Source: Vibrio sp. 99-8-1
Lineage (GTDB): Bacteria > Pseudomonadota > Gammaproteobacteria > Enterobacterales > Vibrionaceae
Assembly (NCBI RefSeq): GCF_013114595.1
Contig: NZ_VTXE01000005.1
Span: 62,001 to 126,000 of the forward strand
Direction: 5' to 3'
Length of the DNA: 64,000 nt
The translations under genes were made by a program, and so were the position numbers. Position 1 is the stretch's first letter; each line of letters opens with the position of its first letter. The notes beneath the pieces are model-generated. The model ran no database searches. It saw only the letters and a list, made by a program, of their open reading frames with translations, and was not told the DNA's origin. Shown one piece after another: positions 18,670 through 27,084 of the stretch.

Positions 18670-19653
18670 ATGAAATACAAAATCGCAGCTCTCACTATGC
18701 TTGCTAGCGTCGGTGTTCAAGCAAACGAATGTGGTTCTGTCACTATCGCGGATATGAACTGGAACTCCGCAAGCCTCCTCGCCAATATTGATCAGTTTAT
18801 TCTTGAAAACGGCTTCGGCTGTGACGCTGAGTTGGTACCTGGTGATACCATGCCAACAACCAGTTCTATGATTGAAAAAGGCCAGCCAGATATCGCACCT
18901 GAAATCTGGACTAACGCAGTAAAAGAAGCCATTGAAACCGGCGTTGCAGAAGGTCGACTGGCCTATGCTGGTTACTCTCTTAGCGATGGTGGTGAAGAGG
19001 GATTCTGGGTACCAGAATACCTAGTTAAACAGTACCCTGAGCTAAGTACCATTGAAGGGGTAATTAAACATAAAGAATTATTTAAGCACCCCGAAAACCC
19101 AGACGTTTCAGGTATCTATGGTTGCCCTGCTGGCTGGGGTTGTCAGATCTCTTCCGCGAACCTATATAAAGCACTAAAACTGGAAGATGCAGGATTTGAA
19201 CTGGTAGACCCAGGTTCAGCTGCAGGACTTTCTGGCTCAATAGCTAAAGCTTACGAAAGAGAGCAAGGTTGGTTTGGTTACTACTGGGCACCAACCGCTA
19301 TTCTTGGTAAATACAAAATGACCAAGGTAGATTTTGGTTCAGGGATTGATACTGAAGAGTATCTAACATGTACCACCATGGAAGGCTGTGAAAACCCGAA
19401 AGTGACTATGTTCCCTAAAGCACCAGTGAGAACGGTAGTTGCGGCAGACTTCAATAAAAACAACCCAATGTTAGTGGAATATTTAAACAATCGTAGTTTA
19501 ACAAACAGCGACTTAAATACCTTACTCGCATGGATGGAAGAAGAGCAAGCAAGTGCGGAAGACGCCATGTTCTACTTCTTTGAAAACTATCCAACTATTT
19601 GGAAATCATGGTTACCGGCTGAAACAGTAGAAAAAGTGAGTTCTAAACTGTAA
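18670..19653 (+). CDS. proX: Glycine betaine/choline-type ABC substrate-binding protein
   Basis: 327 residues with a signal peptide (MKYKIAALTMLASVGVQA, cut before NECGS). OpuAC/ProX family periplasmic binding protein for quaternary ammonium osmolytes. Typical parts are the early DMNWNSASLLANI ligand-loop segment, PDIAPEIWTNAVKEA, YGCPAGWGCQISSANL, and the tryptophans of the aromatic cage, including GWFGYYWAPTAIL. The cysteines (GCPAGWGC, TCTTMEGC) probably form disulfides. It is first in an X-W-V order, opposite to E. coli proVWX, and separated from proW by a 237-bp gap containing a palindromic repeat. Betaine versus choline specificity is not decided; no bet genes are here. Confidence 0.85.
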   Translation: MKYKIAALTMLASVGVQANECGSVTIADMNWNSASLLANIDQFILENGFGCDAELVPGDTMPTTSSMIEKGQPDIAPEIWTNAVKEAIETGVAEGRLAYAGYSLSDGGEEGFWVPEYLVKQYPELSTIEGVIKHKELFKHPENPDVSGIYGCPAGWGCQISSANLYKALKLEDAGFELVDPGSAAGLSGSIAKAYEREQGWFGYYWAPTAILGKYKMTKVDFGSGIDTEEYLTCTTMEGCENPKVTMFPKAPVRTVVAADFNKNNPMLVEYLNNRSLTNSDLNTLLAWMEEEQASAEDAMFYFFENYPTIWKSWLPAETVEKVSSKL

Positions 19654-19692
19654 TTCAGTCAGATTGTATCTATATTTGTTAATGTTGTACTC

Positions 19693-19870
19693 AAAAGAGT
19701 AACAGGGTTTGTTGGGGCTTTATAGAAAGCAGCACCTGTGCAGTGTAGTCATCTACACAAATCAGGTGATAACACAGTAGAAAGTACCAACAAACGCTGC
19801 CCGAAGGGTTCATCTGAAAAAAATCTGTTTTCGAAAGATCAACAGCCCCTTACGACTTGGTTACTCTTTT
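19693..19870. repeat. Large palindromic intergenic repeat inside the proX-proW gap
   Basis: About 178 bp bounded by AAAAGAGTAAC (19693-19703) and GTTACTCTTTT (19860-19870). Nested complementary segments lie inside: GTTTGTTGG and CCAACAAAC, CACCTG and CAGGTG, GTGTAG and CTACAC. The whole can fold into a long branched stem. The style matches Vibrio intergenic palindromic repeats (MITE-like). It contains no gene and would sit within the operon mRNA. Confidence 0.75.
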
Positions 19871-19890
19871 ATTATTTAAGGAAAAAATAG

Positions 19891-20790
19891 ATGGCTACCA
19901 CCAGTTGGTTTAGCAGCTTCCCCGAAATGGATCGTTCGACTCTGCGTTTAATCCGCAAAACTCTAGACGGTGCTTACAAAGACTTTTCTCGCGAATATGG
20001 CGATGCTATCGAATCACTCTTCGATCCACTCCTCTCATTTTTAGTATGGTTTGAAAAGCTTCTTCTAAGCACTCCATGGTTAGTTGTTCTCGTTATCGCC
20101 AGTGGCATAGTCTACTTAGCGAGCCGCTCAGTTAAGCTCGCGGCTGCCTGTGTTATTTCACTCTTACTTATTGGTTACTTTGGGATGTGGGAAGACACCA
20201 TGCGCACCCTTAGTATCATTACCGTCTGTACCTTTGTCTCCATCGCTTTAGGTGTGCCAATTGGTATTATGATGGCTCGCTCAAATCGCATTCAATCCAT
20301 CGTCACCCCGATACTCGATATCATGCAAACCATGCCAGCGTTCGTTTATCTGATCCCAGTGGTCATGCTGCTGGGCATAGGTAAAGTTCCGGGACTCATT
20401 GCAGTGGTTATCTATGCCGTACCTCCTGTTATCCGTTTAACCAACTTAGGCATTCGCTTGGTTGATAAAGAGGTGATGGAAGCCGCAACCGCATTTGGTG
20501 CCAGCCCATGGCAACGTTTAACGGGTGTGCAGTTACCCCTTGCTATGCCAACAATCATGGCTGGGATTAACCAGACTATTATGATGGCACTATCCATGGT
20601 TGTTATTGCGTCCATGATAGGGGTAAAAGGACTGGGACAACCTGTTTTAAAATCGATTACTAACCAATATTTTACTTTAGGCTTATTAAATGGCTTTGCC
20701 ATTGTCGCATTAGCCATTCTGTTTGACCGTGCATCACAAGCTTATGCCAAACGAACTCAAGCACATTTAGGAGATCAAAAGCATGACTAA
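19891..20790 (+). CDS. proW: Glycine betaine/choline-type ABC permease
   Basis: 299 residues, ProW/OpuAB family, inner membrane, with about 6-7 hydrophobic segments after an amphipathic N-terminal region (~1-55). The binding-protein-dependent permease motif (EAA loop) is visible around EVMEAATAFGASPWQRLTGVQLPLAMPTIMAG, which docks onto the ATPase. An AAGGA site precedes the ATG. The 3' end overlaps the ATPase gene by 8 nt, indicating translational coupling. The gap to proX is filled by a palindromic repeat, which may lower proWV expression relative to the binding protein. Confidence 0.9.
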   Translation: MATTSWFSSFPEMDRSTLRLIRKTLDGAYKDFSREYGDAIESLFDPLLSFLVWFEKLLLSTPWLVVLVIASGIVYLASRSVKLAAACVISLLLIGYFGMWEDTMRTLSIITVCTFVSIALGVPIGIMMARSNRIQSIVTPILDIMQTMPAFVYLIPVVMLLGIGKVPGLIAVVIYAVPPVIRLTNLGIRLVDKEVMEAATAFGASPWQRLTGVQLPLAMPTIMAGINQTIMMALSMVVIASMIGVKGLGQPVLKSITNQYFTLGLLNGFAIVALAILFDRASQAYAKRTQAHLGDQKHD

Positions 20791-21964
20791 GCCACTCATC
20801 GAAGTATCCGGTCTATATAAGATATTTGGTTCAAACCCTAAAAGTGTTATGTCTCAAGTAAAGTCTGGGGCAAGCAAAGATGATGTTTTGTCCCAAACGG
20901 GACATACAGTGGGTTTAAAAGAGATAAATCTACAGATTAATAAGGGCGAAATCTTCGTTATTATGGGGCTATCTGGCTCGGGCAAGTCCACATTGATTCG
21001 TCACTTTAACCGCCTTATCGACCCGACTGAAGGGCAAATTATTGTCGAGGGAACCGACGTAATGAAGCTTAATAATGAAGAGCTTCAGAATTTCCGTCGT
21101 CATAAAATGTCCATGGTGTTTCAGCGCTTTGGCCTACTCCCTCACAGAAAAGTCATTGATAACGTTGCCTATGGTTTAGAAATTCAAAAGTTAGACAAAT
21201 CTAAGCGATTAGAAAAAGCTCAAGAGTGGTTAGAGACCGTTGGGTTAAAAGGATATGAAGATCAGTACCCTTCGCAACTATCTGGTGGTCAGCAACAACG
21301 CGTAGGTTTAGCTCGTGCCTTATGCACCGATGCTGAAATACTGCTGATGGATGAAGCATTTTCAGCGTTAGATCCACTGATTAGAAGTGAAATGCAAGAT
21401 CAGCTCATCGAACTACAAGACAAACTGCATAAAACCATTATTTTTATCACCCACGACCTTGATGAAGCGCTTCGTCTAGGCGATAGAATCGCAATACTAA
21501 AAGATGGTTTATTAGTGCAGCAAGGCACACCAGAAACCATTCTTCTCAACCCTGCAGATGACTATGTTGAAGCCTTTGTTAAAGATGTAAACCGAGCGCG
21601 TGCATTGACAGTAGAAACCGTTATGCAACCGCCAACTATGCGTATTACTGTAGAGAAAATCGATGAAGCGTTAGCACAGATGAAACGTTCATCTCACGAC
21701 TATGGTTACCATATTACAGAAGATGGCTTCCAAGGGATCCTCACAGAAGAGGCGTTATCAGACGCCGCTGATGACACTAGACACGAAGAGATACACGCCG
21801 AATTATACGAAGACGTGCCAACCATCTCTCCAGAGTCACCAATTGAAGAAGTTCTTACTGACAGTATTGCCTCTGACTACTCATTGCCAGTTGTCGATGA
21901 AGAAGGCAACTTAAAGGGCTCGCTAAAACGAGAAAAAGTGGCGGATATTTTCTCTGAAAAATAA
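20783..21964 (+). CDS. proV: Glycine betaine/choline-type ABC ATPase with CBS region
   Basis: 393 residues. The ProV-type N-terminal insertion (SNPKSVMSQVKSG) precedes the ATPase core: Walker A GLSGSGKST, Q-loop VFQRFGLLPHR, signature LSGGQQQRVGLARAL, Walker B ILLMDEAFSALD, and the switch histidine in IFITHDLDEA. A C-terminal regulatory portion (~275-393) carries CBS-like repeats, which in OpuA-type systems sense ionic strength or nucleotides. It overlaps proW by 8 nt and is followed by a strong bidirectional terminator at 22014-22044. Confidence 0.92.
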   Translation: MTKPLIEVSGLYKIFGSNPKSVMSQVKSGASKDDVLSQTGHTVGLKEINLQINKGEIFVIMGLSGSGKSTLIRHFNRLIDPTEGQIIVEGTDVMKLNNEELQNFRRHKMSMVFQRFGLLPHRKVIDNVAYGLEIQKLDKSKRLEKAQEWLETVGLKGYEDQYPSQLSGGQQQRVGLARALCTDAEILLMDEAFSALDPLIRSEMQDQLIELQDKLHKTIIFITHDLDEALRLGDRIAILKDGLLVQQGTPETILLNPADDYVEAFVKDVNRARALTVETVMQPPTMRITVEKIDEALAQMKRSSHDYGYHITEDGFQGILTEEALSDAADDTRHEEIHAELYEDVPTISPESPIEEVLTDSIASDYSLPVVDEEGNLKGSLKREKVADIFSEK

Positions 21965-22013
21965 TATGTGTCACTCTAAAACACCGGTTTAACAAGTTGT
22001 GATAAGCAAAATA

Positions 22014-22044
22014 GAAAATGGCCTGAATAACTCAGGCCATTTTC
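22014..22044. terminator. Bidirectional rho-independent terminator
   Basis: GAAAATGGCCTGA (22014-22026) pairs perfectly with TCAGGCCATTTTC (22032-22044), a 13-bp stem and 5-nt loop with A/T tails on both sides. It serves convergent proV (+) and the Cache-PAS-DUF294 gene (-). Confidence 0.9.
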
Positions 22045-22074
22045 TTAATTTATCTTCACTCTCTTTCGCTGCAA

Positions 22075-24633
22075 TTATAAAAAGTCCTCAGTGACTTTTT
22101 CATGAAACAGAGAAATACGGCTAACGACATTCTTTAAGTTTTTCTGTTCTAAGTAAGTTAAATCATTAATGGCTAGAACGTCATTCACCTTACGTAAATC
22201 CGTATACTCAATAATCTGATTAATAAATCTTAACTGCCAGATATGGTCAAAAATGTACACCATCTCACGAAACGTTTTTGCGTCTATCTCCTCTTGGGCT
22301 AACAGAAACTTCAATCGCGCCATGGTATTGGCTTCTCGTATATCATTTTTAAGCGCGTAGATACGACAAAAAATCTCCATCGGCCTTAAGCACTCTTTTA
22401 AATTAAGAGATTGTCTACCATCATACGACTCCGTTTTAATCTCCTGTCTGGTATTTAAAGGCACCTCATGAGACAAGCAGTTTTGTGCGTAGGTCGCCAA
22501 AAACTCTGGCTGTTGCTGCAATACTGTCTGTATATGAGATTGAATACCATCGACCAAGGTTCCATCACCGTATGTGGAGCGAATATCGAAAAACACATTT
22601 AGCTCTAAAATAGAGTCCGGTAAGGCCTGCTCTATCCATGTAGAAAAGTTATCTTGCCACTCCTGTTGACTAAGACACCACTGATGATTCGACGCCATGA
22701 TTAAGCCTTCACAATAGCTATAGCCTGCTTGATTGAGCATGGCGCACACTTTCTCCGCCAAATGCAAAAAGTAACGGCGGATAGATTTAAGATCTGCATC
22801 GTCAGGCGTCTCAAACACAATTGCGTTATCTTGGTCCGAGAATAGCGTCATATCATGGCGAGCATTGCTGCCAAATGAAATAAACGAAAAAGGTACAGGA
22901 GGCTCGCCAATATCATCAATAGTCAGCTCAATAAATCGACATATTGCCGCATCATATGTGCTGCCTATTAATCGGCGAAGATAATCTGGCCGAGTTCCCG
23001 TTTCTATCATTTCGCGGATAAGATCTGGTAGCTGATTAAGAGACTCTACCACTTGACCATGGCTAACACCTTGCTCTATTTCAGTCACGATATTGGCGCT
23101 AATCATCTGGTAATTAGAGGTTCGGACCGCAGCACCAAAACGGCCACCGTAAACTTTACGAACAATGGGACGAAATGAAATAACGTGTCCCAGCTTTTCC
23201 GATAAAAAGATCTTAGAAGTACTTAAAATGATATCGATCTGTTTACCGCCTTTTGTTTGCAGCTGCGCCTCAAATTCTCCCGGTTCACTTTCATGATTAA
23301 ACAGCTGTAAAAGATGGTGCAGCACATCGGTATTTTGAGGGCTAGAAGAGAACAACTTCTTCCAGATAGACTTTGATTTTAGCTCCGTATCGGTATAACC
23401 AAGCAGTTGATGCAATCGGCTATTGGAAAAGATAATCTTACCATCGGCTTCCAGAATATACCCCTCGTTAGAAGAGTCTACCAAAGCGCGATACCTATCT
23501 TTTGCTTCATGCAATGCCATTTCGGCGCGCTTTTTGCGGTTTTCGATCACTTTTGACTGAATAATCACGTAACCCATGATCACCACCAGCCCAAGAGTAA
23601 TGACAAAAAAGACGCGAAATAGAGTGCTTTCTAACCGATCGATGCCTTGCTGAACATCATCAAAATACGCCCCTGTGCCAATAATCCACTGCCACTCTTC
23701 TACCCCTTCAACATAGGTGATTTTTGGCGCGGTTATCGTTGGGTCATCTTTCCATTGCCAGCGATACTCTAAAAATCCGTGCTGGCTGGCTCGAACCATT
23801 TTAGTTATCTCAACAAATACAGGGAAGCCAGTGGTGTTTTCGCTATCGGTATATTGAGTTAAATCCTGTCCCGTTAGATCATTCCTATATGGGTGCATCA
23901 CCATTTTAGGAAACATATCCGTAATAAAAAAGTAGTCTTTATTTTCGTCACCGTAACGCATGGCTTTTACTTCTGTCATCGCTCTTCGCTGCGCTTCTTC
24001 TAGGCTCAATATTCCTCTTTGTTCCAGTGCGACATAACTATCAACAATACTCACCGCAGTTGAGGTCAGCTCTTTAAGCATCTGCCGCTTTTGCCCCAAC
24101 ATTGACTCTTCCACCAAAGGAACAATGACATAAATGATATTGGTAATGAAAAGTATGATGGCCGCTACCGTGGGCAGCACAATGCGAAAACTAAAACTTG
24201 TAAGGGATTTTTTACTCTCTTGCTGTGACGGCTGCAAACCATCAAAATAGTCTGCCAGTTCATTAGCATCGAGTACTTCACTCAATGCCTCATCATGGGT
24301 TGAGTCGTGGTATTTGGCTGTGAATGTGCCATTTTCAAAATCGGCTCGGGATGGAAGATAGCCGTCGTAGTCATCTCGTACATGGGTTTCAAATACATCT
24401 TTGATCTGCTGGCTGGTGTATTTGTCACCAAACTCCTTAATGGCTTCCCCTAACGCTTCCTTACAATGGCGAAAACGACGGTGGTCATAAGGGTCATAGC
24501 CCAGCTTTCCCGTTACTCTAAGCGAGTGATCATTGCCGTTTTGATCAAAAAATCCATCAATCCATTTATGAATATCTTCTGCACGAACACCAAAAAGTTG
24601 TTCGGTACGAGTTGCATGTTCAGTTATTTTCAT
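22075..24633 (-). CDS. Cache-PAS sensor with DUF294 nucleotidyltransferase-like output
   Basis: 852 residues. An unusual soluble N-terminal region (~1-140, histidine/aspartate-rich around YDPYDHRRFRHCKEAL) precedes TM1 (~145-170), a periplasmic single Cache domain (~175-340, with YFFITDMFPKMVMHP and the WQWIIGTGAYFDDV end), TM2 (~343-366) and PAS (~375-490). Next comes a DUF294 putative nucleotidyltransferase domain (~510-700, with SFISFGSNARHDMTLFSDQDNAIVFE, the GlnD-like GS..R....SDxD motif) and a DUF294 C-terminal helical domain. DUF294 proteins resemble GlnD and are often linked to signal control, so this looks like a one-protein membrane signalling device modifying an unknown partner. 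The N-terminal region I do not recognise firmly. Confidence 0.8.
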   Translation of the reverse strand: MKITEHATRTEQLFGVRAEDIHKWIDGFFDQNGNDHSLRVTGKLGYDPYDHRRFRHCKEALGEAIKEFGDKYTSQQIKDVFETHVRDDYDGYLPSRADFENGTFTAKYHDSTHDEALSEVLDANELADYFDGLQPSQQESKKSLTSFSFRIVLPTVAAIILFITNIIYVIVPLVEESMLGQKRQMLKELTSTAVSIVDSYVALEQRGILSLEEAQRRAMTEVKAMRYGDENKDYFFITDMFPKMVMHPYRNDLTGQDLTQYTDSENTTGFPVFVEITKMVRASQHGFLEYRWQWKDDPTITAPKITYVEGVEEWQWIIGTGAYFDDVQQGIDRLESTLFRVFFVITLGLVVIMGYVIIQSKVIENRKKRAEMALHEAKDRYRALVDSSNEGYILEADGKIIFSNSRLHQLLGYTDTELKSKSIWKKLFSSSPQNTDVLHHLLQLFNHESEPGEFEAQLQTKGGKQIDIILSTSKIFLSEKLGHVISFRPIVRKVYGGRFGAAVRTSNYQMISANIVTEIEQGVSHGQVVESLNQLPDLIREMIETGTRPDYLRRLIGSTYDAAICRFIELTIDDIGEPPVPFSFISFGSNARHDMTLFSDQDNAIVFETPDDADLKSIRRYFLHLAEKVCAMLNQAGYSYCEGLIMASNHQWCLSQQEWQDNFSTWIEQALPDSILELNVFFDIRSTYGDGTLVDGIQSHIQTVLQQQPEFLATYAQNCLSHEVPLNTRQEIKTESYDGRQSLNLKECLRPMEIFCRIYALKNDIREANTMARLKFLLAQEEIDAKTFREMVYIFDHIWQLRFINQIIEYTDLRKVNDVLAINDLTYLEQKNLKNVVSRISLFHEKVTEDFL

Positions 24634-25008
24634 AATGTATTCTTATTCTCATCAATGATGATTATTGACAAATCAGTCAAATTTGTGCGCTGAATAGCAA
24701 GTCTGTTCAAAACACCCACATTACACCCTAACTTTTTTTGAAAAATTAACCTAAATCAATAATCATTGCGAATGAGTTTTATAGACTCATCGAATTATTA
24801 TGTAAATCGAATTCTGTCAGGAAGAAGATCTCTTCCTGATTTACATCATCGAGAAAAACTAACCGTTATATTCCCTCTTTATTATAGTAATAGAGATGCA
24901 TGGTAGCGTCTGGGATGTCGTCTAGTACTGGTTGAAGATCAGTATATCACGCGCAAGTGGAACATGATTGGTGTGGTCTATCTCGATAATCCTTATAGGA
25001 ATGACTAC
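24634..25008. promoter_or_regulatory. Leader region of the DUF3360 gene with a structured element
   Basis: 375 bp between divergent genes. TCAGGAAGA (24817-24825) and TCTTCCTGA (24831-24839) form a 9-bp hairpin. TGTAAAT (24801-24807) can pair with ATTTACA just after it, giving a longer, bulged stem. It lies about 170 nt ahead of the transporter start and could be a leader hairpin or operator. No known riboswitch is recognised. Confidence 0.35.
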
Positions 25009-26469
25009 ATGTCTAACAAAAATAAGAAGTTTTACAGAGATATGCGCCGAAAAGCGCAAGAGTTTGGAAGTAGAGAGGAGTTTCTAAATCATGATCTAAA
25101 GATCATGAACTTCAAACGTTGGGGTATCCACCTTCCTTCACGTGACTACAGTATTGAAATAGAAGATTTTGTACCTGCACTTGCTGCAACAATTGGTAAA
25201 GTAGTAATGGTAACCGCAATGGTTGCCGTATTTGCTGCTCAGTTCGGACTATCACCAGAATTTGTAGCGGAAAACGTTCGTTATGAACTGCTTATTGCCG
25301 GTGCACTTTTTGTTATCTTATTCTCTGCTATTTTGAACCCTAACTCCAACCTTGCCGGTACGCATGGTCCAATGATTCCATTGATACCGCTGATTGCCTC
25401 AGCCGGTGGACACCCACTCGCTCTCGGGGTAATGGTGTGTCTGTTTGGTCTGATACTTGCGTACACCAAAGGGGGCTCCAAACTGATGACTCTCACCGGG
25501 GTCGGAGTTCGAGGGGGCTTGCTTATTTACCTAGGCGCGGTTGGGTTAATTGGTCAAATAAACAAGACTGAAGCATGGGCAGCAAGCACTGACCAAGGCT
25601 ATATCTCATTTGCCGTCATTGGTATTACTGTTTTGGTTTACGCTTATCTAGCAAAAGTCAATAAACGCTGGTTAGCGATTCCATTATGTTCACTTATCGC
25701 GGGTGTTGTTGCCTTTGCGTTAGGTGCGGAGTTTAGCTTTACAACAGAACCCGGTCTACCGCATTTCAGCCCATTTTACTGGTGGGGTGAAGACACAGGT
25801 TGGCAACTAGGTTGGCCTAACGTTGAACACTTCATCGCAGTAACGCCTTTTGCCATTCTCGCAGTGGCAATGTGGTCTCCAGACTACTTAGGTCACCGTG
25901 TATTCCAAGAGCTCAACTACCCTAAAGAAGCGAAAGGCGTATTAATGGATGTTGATGACACCATGACAGTTGCGTCTATTCGTCAAGGTGTAGGTACCCT
26001 ACTTGGTGGTGGTAACTTAGCATCATCTTGGGGCACATATATGATCCCTGCTGCGATTGCTAAACGCCCTATCCCTGGTGGCGCAATGCTAACTGGTATT
26101 ATGTGTATTCTAGCCGCTGTAATTGGTTACCCAATGGATCTTGCCATGTGGGAACCGGTTCTTCGTATCGCGCTAATCGTAGGTGTTTTCCTGCCGCTAC
26201 TTGAAGCCGGTATGCAGATGATCCATAAACACAAAGATTCACTAAGTGCTGGTATCTGTATTTTTGCTTGTGCATTTGTTAACCCAGTATTTGGCTGGGC
26301 GGCGACCATGCTGCTAGACAACATGGGCCTTATTGGTGACCACGAACGTGCAAAAACCCTATCAGCAAAAGACAAGTATCTGATTCCGGGAATCGCATTT
26401 GTTATTTGTGTAGGCTCACTAGCCGTTGTAGGACAACTACCAGGCATCCCAGCATTAATTGGTAACTAA
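25009..26469 (+). CDS. DUF3360-type polytopic membrane transporter
   Basis: 486 residues from the ATG at 25009, chosen because TAGGA lies eight nt upstream; an in-frame ATG at 24964 lacks such a site. After a charged cytoplasmic N-terminus (~1-60) come about 12 hydrophobic segments. The glycine-rich helix ends NPNSNLAGTHGPMIPLIPLI and TLLGGGNLASSWGTYMIPAA recall the NCS2/SLC26 elevator-type fold. I believe it is the Vibrio-rich DUF3360 family. The substrate is not known to me; anions or nucleobases are typical of the fold. It is divergent from the Cache-DUF294 sensor, a possible functional link. A terminator follows. Confidence 0.7.
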   Translation: MSNKNKKFYRDMRRKAQEFGSREEFLNHDLKIMNFKRWGIHLPSRDYSIEIEDFVPALAATIGKVVMVTAMVAVFAAQFGLSPEFVAENVRYELLIAGALFVILFSAILNPNSNLAGTHGPMIPLIPLIASAGGHPLALGVMVCLFGLILAYTKGGSKLMTLTGVGVRGGLLIYLGAVGLIGQINKTEAWAASTDQGYISFAVIGITVLVYAYLAKVNKRWLAIPLCSLIAGVVAFALGAEFSFTTEPGLPHFSPFYWWGEDTGWQLGWPNVEHFIAVTPFAILAVAMWSPDYLGHRVFQELNYPKEAKGVLMDVDDTMTVASIRQGVGTLLGGGNLASSWGTYMIPAAIAKRPIPGGAMLTGIMCILAAVIGYPMDLAMWEPVLRIALIVGVFLPLLEAGMQMIHKHKDSLSAGICIFACAFVNPVFGWAATMLLDNMGLIGDHERAKTLSAKDKYLIPGIAFVICVGSLAVVGQLPGIPALIGN

Positions 26470-26486
26470 TATAATCCACATATAAA

Positions 26487-26521
26487 ATACCAAGGGTACG
26501 ACTTGATCGAACCCTTGGTAT
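26487..26521 (+). terminator. Terminator after the DUF3360 gene
   Basis: ATACCAAGGGT (26487-26497) pairs with ACCCTTGGTAT (26511-26521), an 11-bp stem with a 13-nt loop, followed by a T-rich stretch (ATCTCTTTATT), 18 bp after the stop codon. Confidence 0.75.
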
Positions 26522-27084
26522 ATCTCTTTATTAAACGCCATCCTCAAACCAACACTTTCTGACTCTCATTACTTTCCACTCGCAGCTCCATAAAATGCAA
26601 TAACAGCATCAACTCTTCCTGCCTCCTAAAAAGCTAAGTAATAGATAAAATACGCTTCTGTAATTAATGCGTATTGAGATTAATTAACCTCGTTCTAGCG
26701 GATAAAACCAATAAGCCGCAATCAATAAACCACTTTAAGTATGATTAAAAGGGCTTCCGCCACCTTCCCTCTCTCACGTAGAAATTAAATTTTACCACCA
26801 ACACCCAACAAAACATCCATTTTACATAAAAACGACAACTTACCGCCAAAAGTAAATATAAATCGAAAAAAAGGTTGCGATTACGATAATAAATTATGCT
26901 AACATCAAAAATATAAACTATTGGTTTCATTTTATCTTATTTATAGAAACATATGTTTCGCTCATTATGATTAAAACAATTACGTGTTCATGCTTAGCAG
27001 GCTAGGACGATACAACATCAATCTTAAGCGTATAACAGAAACCTAAATTGCTGAGCAGCTAAAAAAGTCAACTTGGAGAACAAA
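26522..27084. promoter_or_regulatory. Long AT-rich region upstream of mmsA with palindromic site
   Basis: About 560 bp without a gene. The perfect 14-bp palindrome GAAACATATGTTTC sits at 26946-26959, 126 bp before the mmsA start. It has the GAAA-N6-TTTC form seen in operators of RpiR-type regulators, some of which control inositol/semialdehyde genes. I see no other structure; a frame at 26745-26930 on the minus strand looks like chance. Confidence 0.4.

Noticed and set aside
26745..26930. 61-codon minus-strand frame upstream of mmsA
   Set aside because: AT-rich sequence with biased composition and no ribosome site; likely chance.
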